Program-made: the position numbers and the translations under genes
From: Pirellulales bacterium
GTDB taxonomy: Bacteria; Planctomycetota; Planctomycetia; Pirellulales; Thermoguttaceae
Length of the DNA stretch: 64,000 nt
Assembly (NCBI GenBank): GCA_016935315.1
Contig: JAFGRD010000051.1
Coordinates: 35,941 to 99,940 of the forward strand
Direction of reading: 5' to 3'
The notes under the pieces: model-generated
Databases searched by the model: none
What the model was told of the DNA's origin: nothing
What the model saw: only the letters and a program-made list of their open reading frames with translations
Shown: one piece after another, positions 27,531-36,700 of the stretch
Position numbering within the stretch: the stretch's first letter is position 1
Layout: every line of letters begins with the position of its first letter

Positions 27531-27552
27531 GCTGAATTCTCAAGAATTCAGC
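27531..27552. promoter_or_regulatory. Perfect inverted repeat in the GH78-like leader
   Basis: GCTGAATTCT, a CA spacer and AGAATTCAGC form a perfect 10-bp inverted repeat about 100 bp upstream of the GH78-like start. It could be an operator for a sugar-responsive regulator or a leader hairpin; TTGTTGCG follows, which is not a proper T-run. Confidence 0.5.
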
Positions 27553-27654
27553 TTGTTGCGTTGCGGAGAGATTTCAAGTCTGATCTGCCGTCTTTGGCGG
27601 CTTTAGCTACCATTCGGCCCAATACCGGCAAGCCCGAAGAACAGGTTGCGCATC

Positions 27655-30345
27655 ATGTTCCACCCGAAAAGCCTCCGGTCGAGTTTCGCGATCCTCCTTC
27701 TGCCGATCCTGCCGGCGCTGTGGGCCACGGACCCCGCCGCATATTGGACCGTCGGCGCGGCGATGGCCGCACCGGCCGAGACGGACAAGGCCCAATGGGT
27801 CGCGCCGCCCGGCGCTGCGGCAGGGGAGAAATCGGATCCGCAGAGTGCTCGAAACCGCTTCCACTACTTCCGCAAGGTGGTACAATTGGCGGCGATTCCC
27901 GAGGATGCCACGCTGCGCTTCGCGGCCGACAGCAACGCCCGGCTGTGGATCAACGGCCAGGTCGTTCGCCGCAAAGTGGCCCGATACCACATGGAGAGGA
28001 TCACCGCCGAGGTGGTCAACGCGGCCCCGTATCTTCGCGCGGGAGCGAACGTCATTGTGGTCCTGCACCACAACTGGGGCGACATCGTGACGTTCCAGCG
28101 GACGGGCAACCGTGGCCCCGGGCTCTATCTCGACAGCTCGTGGGTCCGCAGCGATGCCTCCTGGCGATGTCTGGAGGCCCCCGAGTTCGCTCGGCACGCC
28201 AAACAGGTGGTGGGCGTGATCGGCGACCATCGCATCCGCTATCCCCAGATCATCGACGGCCGCAAAACCCTTGGCTCCGAGGTGCACGCGCCGAGCTTCG
28301 ACGACGGCGCTTGGAGCCGGGCCGTGGCGATCGGCGACGGTCCTTGGCCGGCCGTGCCCCGCATCGTGGAAACCCCGGGCCAGCGCGAGCACGCCGTGGG
28401 GCCGATGACCGTTCTGGCGGCGGGCACCGTCGAGCGGTCGCAGCCGTTGTCCGATGAGCCGCTTTCCATGGCCGCCGGCATCCGCACGGCGAAATGCGTG
28501 CCCGACGATGCGGCGAAACGGGAAGCAGCCGGACTGCTCTGCGGCCGGACGGCGACGATCGTGGGCCGTGCCGGCCAGTCCGCCTATCTCACGTTCGATT
28601 TCTTCCGCCCTGTGCACGGCTACCCGCTGTTGAAGCTGGCCGACGCCCCGCCGGGCGCCCGGATCGACTTCGGCTACGGCGAGATCGCCCGATCGCAATA
28701 CGACGGCCGGTGGCACGTCGAGGTCAGCGGATGGCTGAACCCGGAAGGCGTGGTCGGCCCGGGCTATGCCGACCGGTACATCACGCGAGCGGGACGGCAG
28801 GCAGTCGAATTGCCCGACGAGCGGACCGCCCGATGGATGACGCTGCACGTCCATTTCTCCAGTGACGGCCCTCTGGTGATCGAAGACGTGGGCATCGTCA
28901 AATCGCAATACCCGATCCGACCGGTCGGCAGCTTCGCCTGTGGCGACCAGCAAATCGACCAGATCGTCAAGCTCTGCCTGATCCACGCCGAGGTGACCAT
29001 GACCGACGCCTACGTGGACACGCCGGGGCGCGAAGACGGGCAGTGGCTCGAGGACGACCGCCCTCGGGCCCTGCTGGCGGCGCGGTGGTTCGGCGACACG
29101 AAGCTCCGGGAGTTCTTCCTCCGAACCCACGCCGAAGGCCAACGGGAGGACGGCCTGCTGCACTCCTTCGCCCCGAGCAACTATCCGGCCTACCCCGCGG
29201 CGTTCGATTGGAGCGTCCAGTGGGTGGCGGCCCTCTACGACGATTACCAGTGGACGGGCCGTCCCGAGCGAATCCGTCGATACTGGGACACGCTCGCGCG
29301 CTACTGGAAAAACGTGCTCGGCCGGGTCGATGACAACGGCATCTTCCGCACCAGGCACGTCTTCGCCGATATCCGCGTGGGGCTGCACTGCACGCACGAC
29401 CGCCAGTCGAGCGGGATCGTCACGCCGTGGATCATCCAGCGGCTGCGGTGGTCGGCCGAAATGGCCGAGGCCGTCGGCGAAATCGAACAGGGCCTTGCGT
29501 GGCGAGAAACGGCCGATCGCATGGCCCGGGCCTTTCGCAAGCATCACCTCGTCCCGGCCGCCGACGGCGTGCCGGTGCACGTGGGCGACCGCTTCGATCC
29601 GGAGGACGCGTCGTTGGAGCGGGGCCACAGCCAGGCCGGACACACGGTGGCCGTTACGTCGGGCCTGTTGACGCGGGAGGAGGCCTGGGCGGCGCTGGAC
29701 TATGCCTTCGCCGACCCGGACGGATCGCCGCCGCCGGACGTGACCCGCTGGAACAACCCGACCTACGGCTATCGGGCGTTGCGGGCCTTGTCGCACGTCG
29801 GGCTGGTGGACCGGGCCGTGCGACACCTGCTCGAACGCTACGCCCCCTATCTGCCGGGCCATCCCCGCAATCCAACGCCCTTGCCGTTGCAGGGCCCGTA
29901 TGGAGGCCCGCTGCCGGAATACTGGATCAGCCGCGAAGACTTGAAACTCGGACCGGGCGAAGTCAACTCGGCCCAGCCGCGCGACGAAACCGGTTCACAC
30001 GGTTGGGCGGCCGTGCCGCTGCTGTGGCTACACGACACGCTGTTGGGCGTACGGATCGCCGAACCGGGCGGCGGCAGGCTCCGCATCGCGCCTCATGCCG
30101 ATGGTCTGCCCTACGTGGCCGGCCACACCAACACGCCCAAGGGGCTGGTCTGGGTCCACTGGGATCCGCAGCAGTGGACGCTCGAAGTGGCTATCCCTCG
30201 GGACGTCACCGCCGAAATCGTCCTGCCGCCGAGTTGCCGGGGAAAGCGGATCGTCGCCAATTGCGATGCAGGCGACGTGCAGCAGCGCGATGCTCGGACG
30301 TTTGTGGTCAGCGGAGCGGGGGCCTACGTATTCGAGGCGCGGTGA
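27655..30345 (+). CDS. Secreted alpha-L-rhamnosidase-like glycoside hydrolase (GH78-like)
   Basis: An 896-residue exported protein with an N-terminal hydrophobic signal (SSFAILLLPILPALWA). The N-terminal beta domains include a carbohydrate-binding-like stretch (LRFAADSNARLWINGQVV, AGANVIVVLHHNW) usual in GH78 proteins. The (alpha/alpha)6 barrel follows from ~435. The catalytic region DAYVDTPGREDGQWLEDDRP is the counterpart of the GH78 acid motif, though its sequence departs from DxxQRDERLGW. The C-terminal beta domain is intact (GGGRLRIAPH...). It would release terminal rhamnose or a similar sugar from polysaccharide in the periplasm or outside; specificity is open. ATG 27655 is chosen over TTG 27646. 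It is divergent from the methionine gene. Confidence 0.75.
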   Translation: MFHPKSLRSSFAILLLPILPALWATDPAAYWTVGAAMAAPAETDKAQWVAPPGAAAGEKSDPQSARNRFHYFRKVVQLAAIPEDATLRFAADSNARLWINGQVVRRKVARYHMERITAEVVNAAPYLRAGANVIVVLHHNWGDIVTFQRTGNRGPGLYLDSSWVRSDASWRCLEAPEFARHAKQVVGVIGDHRIRYPQIIDGRKTLGSEVHAPSFDDGAWSRAVAIGDGPWPAVPRIVETPGQREHAVGPMTVLAAGTVERSQPLSDEPLSMAAGIRTAKCVPDDAAKREAAGLLCGRTATIVGRAGQSAYLTFDFFRPVHGYPLLKLADAPPGARIDFGYGEIARSQYDGRWHVEVSGWLNPEGVVGPGYADRYITRAGRQAVELPDERTARWMTLHVHFSSDGPLVIEDVGIVKSQYPIRPVGSFACGDQQIDQIVKLCLIHAEVTMTDAYVDTPGREDGQWLEDDRPRALLAARWFGDTKLREFFLRTHAEGQREDGLLHSFAPSNYPAYPAAFDWSVQWVAALYDDYQWTGRPERIRRYWDTLARYWKNVLGRVDDNGIFRTRHVFADIRVGLHCTHDRQSSGIVTPWIIQRLRWSAEMAEAVGEIEQGLAWRETADRMARAFRKHHLVPAADGVPVHVGDRFDPEDASLERGHSQAGHTVAVTSGLLTREEAWAALDYAFADPDGSPPPDVTRWNNPTYGYRALRALSHVGLVDRAVRHLLERYAPYLPGHPRNPTPLPLQGPYGGPLPEYWISREDLKLGPGEVNSAQPRDETGSHGWAAVPLLWLHDTLLGVRIAEPGGGRLRIAPHADGLPYVAGHTNTPKGLVWVHWDPQQWTLEVAIPRDVTAEIVLPPSCRGKRIVANCDAGDVQQRDARTFVVSGAGAYVFEAR

Positions 30346-30348
30346 TTC

Positions 30349-30415
30349 GCCGGGCGGCCGGACACGTCGGGTCCCCGTTGGTCGCTTTCGCGCATGGAGT
30401 GTGCAAGCGTCAACA
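30349..30415 (+). repeat. 103-bp dispersed repeat, copy D (right half)
   Basis: Only the centre and right half remain (GCGGCCGGACACGTCGGG through GCAAGCGTCAACA). It starts 4 bp after the GH78-like stop codon, in inverted orientation to copy C, so C and D flank that gene. Confidence 0.75.
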
Positions 30416-30456
30416 AGGAGCGATTGCCCGGGAGCAGACCCGATGGACAATCCGGG

Positions 30457-31332
30457 CTAGTCGATCAGTCGCCGCAGGAACCACAGAAACGTCAGCGGCA
30501 GGATCACGCAGATCACGATGGCCCTGGGGTCGTCGGGTTGGACCAGCAGACAGATTCCCGCAATCATCAGCGCCAGCGTCACCACCCACATCGCGCGACG
30601 GCGCGGCGAGTCGTCCGGCGGCGGCTCCGGCAGGGCCTTGCGTTCGACCAGCATCTTGGCGATTCGCCGCTGCTTGGCTTCTCGGCGGACCGACTCGATG
30701 AACTCCTCGGTTCCCGGAACGTCCTGCAGCAAATCGGCCAGCGCCTCGGCCTGCCGGTCGCGGCGGCTCTCCTGAAGCAAAACCACCATGGCCGATTGGG
30801 CGTAGAAGTCGTTCGGGTCAAGCTTCAGCGCCTGGCGGAGACTCGCCTCGGCCTCCTCGCGGCGGTGCAGCCGGTACTGGGCCAGCCCCAGGGCGGCCCA
30901 CGCCGTGGACGAGCCCCGGTCGGCGGCCACGGCTTCTTGGGCGGCGGCCTCGGCCAGACGGGGGCCGCGCTCGCTGGCCATGAACCAGGCGTATTCGGCC
31001 AGCAGCTCGGGGCGACGTCCGGAGAGCTTCAACGCCCGCTCGAACGACTGCTGGGCCAGCGTGAGCCGCTCGGCACGCCAGGCGGCCAGCCCGAGCAGCC
31101 GCTGGGCGTACTCGTTGTTCTCGTCCAGCTCGACGGCCCGGCGCGCCTCGGCCACCGCTTCCTCGCCCGCGTCGGCGCCGAGCAAGGCCTGTGCACGAAT
31201 CGCCCGCACGACCGGATTGTCCGGCGCCGCCGCCGCAAGCTGATCGGCAATTGCCACCGCGCGGACGTGGTCGCCGCGACGCAGCGCGTCAAACGCCTGT
31301 TCAGATAGCTCGCGGAGCGGCGACGGTGCCAT
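30457..31332 (-). CDS. TPR-repeat membrane protein
   Basis: A 291-residue protein. Several tetratricopeptide-like helical pairs occupy ~5-190 (FDALRRGDHVRAVAIADQLA, AVELDENNEYAQRLLGLAAWR, SLRQALKLDPNDFYAQSAMVVLLQ). A charged linker and two C-terminal membrane helices follow (VVTLALMIAGICLLVQ, AIVICVILPLTFLWFL). It is probably a tail-anchored scaffold. ATG 31332 has AGGAAA upstream; the longer frame to 31440 has no supporting signal. Partner proteins are not evident from the neighbours. Confidence 0.72.
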   Translation of the reverse strand: MAPSPLRELSEQAFDALRRGDHVRAVAIADQLAAAAPDNPVVRAIRAQALLGADAGEEAVAEARRAVELDENNEYAQRLLGLAAWRAERLTLAQQSFERALKLSGRRPELLAEYAWFMASERGPRLAEAAAQEAVAADRGSSTAWAALGLAQYRLHRREEAEASLRQALKLDPNDFYAQSAMVVLLQESRRDRQAEALADLLQDVPGTEEFIESVRREAKQRRIAKMLVERKALPEPPPDDSPRRRAMWVVTLALMIAGICLLVQPDDPRAIVICVILPLTFLWFLRRLID

Positions 31333-31655
31333 GGTTTCCTGCGGCTGGTCGGTTCTTTCAGCGGATCCATGACGGGCGTTCGACCTGTGTCGAACGTCGA
31401 TGCATGTGACTTCCGATCGGCAAAGAAACACGAAACGCAACGGTATCTGCAGTCAGCGTGTAATGAAAGGTCCCTCTGCCCCGCCAGGCCTCGAACAACG
31501 CGCGTCGGAGCCGCCGATCAGCGGCGATCCCAACCAGAGATTCTGGTGAGGAGCGTTTCGAGTCCACCGTCTGTCCTCGGCGGAACGGGCAGCCTGGTTA
31601 TTGTACCCCGTCGCCTGCCGTCTTCCTAGGGACTCGCCACGCTGCAGGAGCCCGG
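31333..31655. other. Intergenic region with nothing recognised
   Basis: About 320 bp between the TPR-protein start and the symporter end. I see no gene, repeat copy or clear terminator in it. Confidence 0.5.
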
Positions 31656-33608
31656 TCACGACCAAGGGCCGTCGCCCGGGTCGTCGTCTCGGGTCTCGAT
31701 CCAGATGACTTCCTCGTCGTCTTCGGTCTCCTCGCCGGGCGGTTCGACGGGAAGGAGGATGCCCAGCGGACCGAGGCCCACGACCAGACCGGTCAACTCC
31801 CGGCGCGATCTCCGCGGGCCCAGCAGGAAGCCGAGACAGTAGCCGGCTGCGAGCGTCGCGGCCAGGCCGAAGATTAGCGGCCAGAAGGGGCCCAACGGGC
31901 CGTCGAACGGCCACAGCAGTGCGGGTGCGGCGGCGGGCGCCAGCCGGTGGCCGAGCGTGGCCCAGAGGGCCGTGAGCATGCCCAGCGCCAGCCCCGCCAC
32001 GGCGGCCGGTCCGGTGGTGCGCTGGGTGAAAAAACCCAGCAAAAGAATCCCCAGCAGCGGCCCGGCCAATACGCCCAGCACGCCCAGCACGAAGCCGATC
32101 GGGTTGCCCAACTCGGCCACCACCAGCGAGACGGCGACCACCGCGGCGGTCAGGCCCAGCACGACCGGTCGGGCGAGCCTCAGCTCGTCGGTCTGATCGA
32201 GCGCGTCGGGCGGCTTGCCGCAGAGACCGGCCAGCCAGCGCTCGGCCCAGCCGAAGCGGCGATGGAAATCGATCACCACGAGCGTGGCCAGGCCGGTGAT
32301 GCCCGAGTCGAGCGTGGCCATCACCGCCGCCACCATCGCCGCCAGTATCAGGCCGGCCAGGCCGAATGGCAGATGGCGCCGGAGGAAACGCGCCAGCAGC
32401 AGGTCGCCGCCTGCCCGCAGACGACGCTCGCCGCCGCGCTGGCGCGTGGCACGCGTGGCCAGCCGGTCGATCACCACCTGGCCCCGGGCGTTGACCAGGC
32501 CGTCCGTGTCGGCCAGCGGCCGGTTCGTGTTGGGATCGAGGATCAGGCCGTCGGCGACGAGCTTTCCGACGGTGTCCGCGTCGATGACCGCGTCGGGCCC
32601 GAGCAACGGTCGGCCCGTTTGCGGATCCGTGGCGGCGTGGACGACCCATTGAGGCGGGATTTCGGCCTGGGCCTGGTCGTGGTAGACGGTCAGCAGCCCC
32701 AGACCGACGGCCATGGCCGCCGGCACGATCAGAGTGAACACCCCACACCCGATCAGGTAGACAAGCTGCATGTCGCGGCAGCCGCGCGCGGCCAGCAGGC
32801 GTTGCAGCGTGGCCTGGTCGGCGACGAAGAAGAACATCGGCAACAGTGCCAGGTAGGGCACGGCCGCCCAGATCGACCAGTCGGCCGCCCAGTGGATCCA
32901 GGGCTGCGACCAGGGATGCGGGGCGACGGTGAAGTCGGAGCGGCCCAACGCCTGAGTGACCTCCCAGACTCTTCCCAGCCGGTCGTTCTCCGGGAGTTGC
33001 ATCGCCACGGCGACCAGCAGGACCAGCACGGCGGCGACCATCAGGGCCAGTTGGAGCACGTCGGTCCAGACGGCCGCCTTCATGCCGCCCAGATACGTGT
33101 AGCAGGCGACGACGACGCCCATGACAACCAGCAGCCCCGCCACCGGCACCTCCGAAGTCACATCGAGTCGCAGGACCTGGCACGGCAGAACCAGCACGCC
33201 GCCGAGCCACAGCAGCGTGCCGGCCAGATAGACGCCGCCGGCGACCGCCCGGGTGGCGGGACTGTAGCGAAGCTCGAGGTACTCGTAGATGGAATCGAGC
33301 CGGAGGTTGGCGGCCAACGGGATCACGCACCAGAAGACGATCGGCAGAGCGGCCCAGAGCAGCGCGGGCGCCAGCAGCAGCTTCAGCCCGGCCCAAGAGG
33401 CCTCGCCGGGCGCGAGGCAATAGTAGACGGCCAGGCCTCCGCCCACCGCGAGACTCGCTCCCAGCGGCCACCAGGCGGTCGCCCGGCCGGCCAGCAGGAA
33501 GTCGTCGCTGGACGTCCGACGGCGTCCGGCCCAGACTCCGATCCCCAAGACGACGGCCAAGCAGGCGCCCAGCACGGCGTAGTCGGGGATCGCAAGACCG
33601 AGGATCAT
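31656..33608 (-). CDS. Sodium:solute symporter (SSS family)
   Basis: A 650-residue transporter with roughly 13-14 hydrophobic segments of the SSS/SLC5 (LeuT-fold) type. Family signs are GRATAWWPLGASLAVGGG near the N-terminus, YLGGMKAAVWTDVLQLALM in the middle and AGLILAAMVAAVMATLDSGI, the Na-site helix. An unusual hydrophilic loop of ~70 residues (about 330-400, DPQTGRPLLGPDAV... to RQRGGERR) separates two core helices. The C-terminus is acidic (EETEDDEEVIWIETRDDDPGDG). The substrate, possibly a sugar or sialate, is not predictable. ATG 33608 is preferred to GTG 33626. It lies downstream of the giant repeat gene with a long hairpin between. Confidence 0.85.
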   Translation of the reverse strand: MILGLAIPDYAVLGACLAVVLGIGVWAGRRRTSSDDFLLAGRATAWWPLGASLAVGGGLAVYYCLAPGEASWAGLKLLLAPALLWAALPIVFWCVIPLAANLRLDSIYEYLELRYSPATRAVAGGVYLAGTLLWLGGVLVLPCQVLRLDVTSEVPVAGLLVVMGVVVACYTYLGGMKAAVWTDVLQLALMVAAVLVLLVAVAMQLPENDRLGRVWEVTQALGRSDFTVAPHPWSQPWIHWAADWSIWAAVPYLALLPMFFFVADQATLQRLLAARGCRDMQLVYLIGCGVFTLIVPAAMAVGLGLLTVYHDQAQAEIPPQWVVHAATDPQTGRPLLGPDAVIDADTVGKLVADGLILDPNTNRPLADTDGLVNARGQVVIDRLATRATRQRGGERRLRAGGDLLLARFLRRHLPFGLAGLILAAMVAAVMATLDSGITGLATLVVIDFHRRFGWAERWLAGLCGKPPDALDQTDELRLARPVVLGLTAAVVAVSLVVAELGNPIGFVLGVLGVLAGPLLGILLLGFFTQRTTGPAAVAGLALGMLTALWATLGHRLAPAAAPALLWPFDGPLGPFWPLIFGLAATLAAGYCLGFLLGPRRSRRELTGLVVGLGPLGILLPVEPPGEETEDDEEVIWIETRDDDPGDGPWS

Positions 33609-33637
33609 CAAGGGCGTTCCACACACGACAGAAGCCT

Positions 33638-33674
33638 ATGGACCGAAGGGCGCCACCGGCGCCCTTCGGTCCAT
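33638..33674. terminator. Perfect 17-bp hairpin downstream of the giant gene
   Basis: ATGGACCGAAGGGCGCC (33638-33654), loop ACC, and its exact reverse complement (33658-33674). It sits between the stop of the giant gene and the start of the symporter gene. With no T-run it may act as an RNA-stabilising or attenuating hairpin as much as a terminator. Confidence 0.6.
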
Positions 33675-33705
33675 CAGAATCTCCAACCCGCGTTTTGACA
33701 AGCCC

Positions 33706-36700
33706 CTACGGCTCGAATCCGGCCAGCAACTGGTCGATCGCCTGGGTCTCGGCCGGCTCCTTGGCCGAGGAACGATGGCTCTTCCACGCGCCGGCTTCGA
33801 ACTCGAAGAGCCAATCGGGCGCGACGTCCGGGTCCCGCGTGCCCGCGGGGCTCAAAGCGCCGAGATCCTCCAGGGCGGCGTCCAGCGCCGCGCTGGTGGC
33901 GACCGGCGCGGCCGGAACCGGCAGCGCCTTGGCGGCCTTGCAGGGAACGGTGATCAGCTTCAGCGCGTTGAGGAAGTGCGTCTGGTTGTTTCGCGCCAAC
34001 AACATGTCCGTGGCGTTGACCCGCTGGTCCCGGTTGTAATCGTACGGGAAGTCGATGGGCGCCGGGTTGAGGAAGGTCCGCGGATTGTTCCGCGCCAAGA
34101 GCATGTCGACCGCGTTGACCTGCGCGTTGGTGGTCGAGTTGCCGGCTTCGCCCACGGCGTTGCCGAAGTAGAAGACGTCGTCCTCGGCCAGGCCGGTGTT
34201 GGCGGTGGCCAGCACCGTGACCTGCAGCCACTGCTTGGCGATATCGTAATTCGGCCAGACGATCGTCACCCGATCGGAGCCACCCACGCCAGCGCCCGGT
34301 CTGACCGTCACGCTGCTCGGCGGCGGCCCGGGGACCCAGGTGCTGGGATTGTTGCTGTTGCCGACCTTGAAGACGAAATCGGCGGCGGTAATCATGGCCG
34401 GCGCCACCGGCAGATCGGCGATGTCGACCATGATGCCGTTGATGCCGGCGGAATAGCTCGTGTAGTTGGCAAAGGTGGCCGTGCCGCACGGCAACAAGGC
34501 CTTCTTGTCGATCGCGATGGCCTTGTCGTCGTTGGCGTTGGCCGCCGGATTGTTGCCGTCCCAGCTCGAATGGTTGTAGAAGATGTGCCGATCGACCACC
34601 TTCGTGTTGATCAGCACCTGGTAGTCCTCGACCTCGCCGTCCGGGGCCGGCCCGTCGACCGGCAGATCGCGGACCGTGCTGAAGCGGAGCCGGGCGAAGG
34701 TGGTGCCGATCCGGGCATCGTCGGGCACGTGGAAACTCACCACGTTGGGTCCGGCAACCAGCGGCACGTTCAGGGCAACCTGTTCGCCCGGATCGGACCA
34801 GTCGCCGTCCTGGTTGAAATCGATCCACCCCTGCAAGAGTCCGGAGCCGGTGGCCACGACGGTCACCTGGGCCGCTTCGCCCGTGACCAACGGCGTGGCG
34901 GCGACGATCCCGTCCTCGTCGTCGTTGCCGTCGTTGTCGTCGCCGGTGGCGAACGGGTCGGGCTGGCCGTCGGGCTCGTGGTCGATGCTTTGCCCCAGGC
35001 GAAGCTCGGGGTCGATCACGTGGCGTGCCCCGTCGTGGACCCGCAGCGTCGGATAGCGCGCGGCAAGGCCGTGATCCGGCGCGTCGCCCCAATCCGTCTC
35101 CGCCGAGACAATCGGCGCGAAGTAGTCCTCCGTTTCGCCGTATTGATATCCGCCGGCCGGGCCGGCGCCGCCGCTGCCGGCGACGCCGGACGCCGGATCA
35201 TGCGGCTGTTCGGCCAGCGTAATCCGCATCCAGGTCGACAGCGGCTCGGCCGAGGTCGCGTCCAACCAGGCCACAAAGGGCGTCGTGGCAAACGTGAAGG
35301 TGCCCGGGCCGCTCAGGTTGATCTGCTGGTTCTGCACGGCCCATTCGTCCACGGGCAATCCGTGCTGGCACTCCATCCGGTCGTCCCAATCGCCGTCGAG
35401 GTTCCAGTCGAACCAGACGTTGACGTAGACCGACCGGTAGAGCGGGTTGATGACCGTGACCGTGAAATCGAACGTGTTCCAGTCGCAGTTGGCCAGCACC
35501 AGCGGCAGCGAGACGCCGTCGTCTGCCCGGTCCAGATCCGGCGTGTCGTCCGGCGGGATCAGGTTGTTGACCATGTCCTCGTCTGGTCCGACGTCGGCCT
35601 CGTTCTCCAGCGTGACCCCGTTGCCCAGATAGGCCAGCTCGCGGGGATTCCAGTGGATCGGCCCCTGGGGCGTTGGTCCGACGGGACTCTGATAGACGGT
35701 TGGATAACGGGCCACCGTGCCCGCCGGGCCGCCCGGTGGATAGGCCGTCATCGGCGTTAGGAAGTTGTTGGTGCTGTCCGGCGCATCGCCCAGATCGGCC
35801 CGCGGCGCCCGCACGATGCGGACTTCGTGGTCCTCGACCTCGCCGTCGGCTGCCGGGCCGCCGGGCTGCAATCCACCTTCGGTGCTGATGCGGAAGCGGG
35901 CGAAGGTTTGGCCCACCACGGAAGTGTTGGGCACAAGGACGGGAATCGTGTGAATTCCGTCGGGCAGATAGCCGGCGTAGATTTGGTCGGAGGCCTGCCA
36001 GAAGCCGTCCCCGTCGATGTCGAGCCAGGCGTCCACGAAGCCGCCGCCCCCGTTGACGTGAACCTGGATCTCGCCCAGCCAACCCTGGACCAGCGTGGGA
36101 ATCTCCACGCCGTCTTCGTCGTCGTTCGGCGGCAGCGGCGAGCTGACGTCGAGGTCGTCGCCCAGGGCGTCGGCGTGCGGCTGGCCGTCGGGATCCGGAT
36201 CGGGCCGGTCGTCGTCGTCGCCCAGCCACGGGCCCGCGATGACGTGACTGGCCCCGCCGTGGATCGCCAGCGTGGGATAGCTGGGCAGGAAGTCGCCATC
36301 GGGGGCATCGCCCCAATCCATCCGCACGTCCTCGAAGGTCAACATGAAGGCCATGTCGATCGAGTCCCGCTCCAGGCCGTGGTACGGGTGGCCCTCCGGA
36401 TACCGTAGCTCCTTCCAGAGCCTCGGCAACTCACTGCCGACGTCGAAAACGGCGTCGTCCATGAAGTGGTCCGGCCACTGCCGGGTCTTCCAGCCAAACG
36501 TGCCCTCCGCCGTGTCGACCTGGATCTCCAGCCAGTAGATGATCGGACGTTCGGGCGTTCCTCGCTGGAGGAAGGCCTCGTCCGGATCGATTTGGACATC
36601 GTACTGCCAGATCTGTTTGTCGCCGCCGGCGACCAGATCGCCCGAGGCCGGATCCCACCACCACTCGCCGGGCGCAGGCACCTCGTAGTAGAGCGATTCG

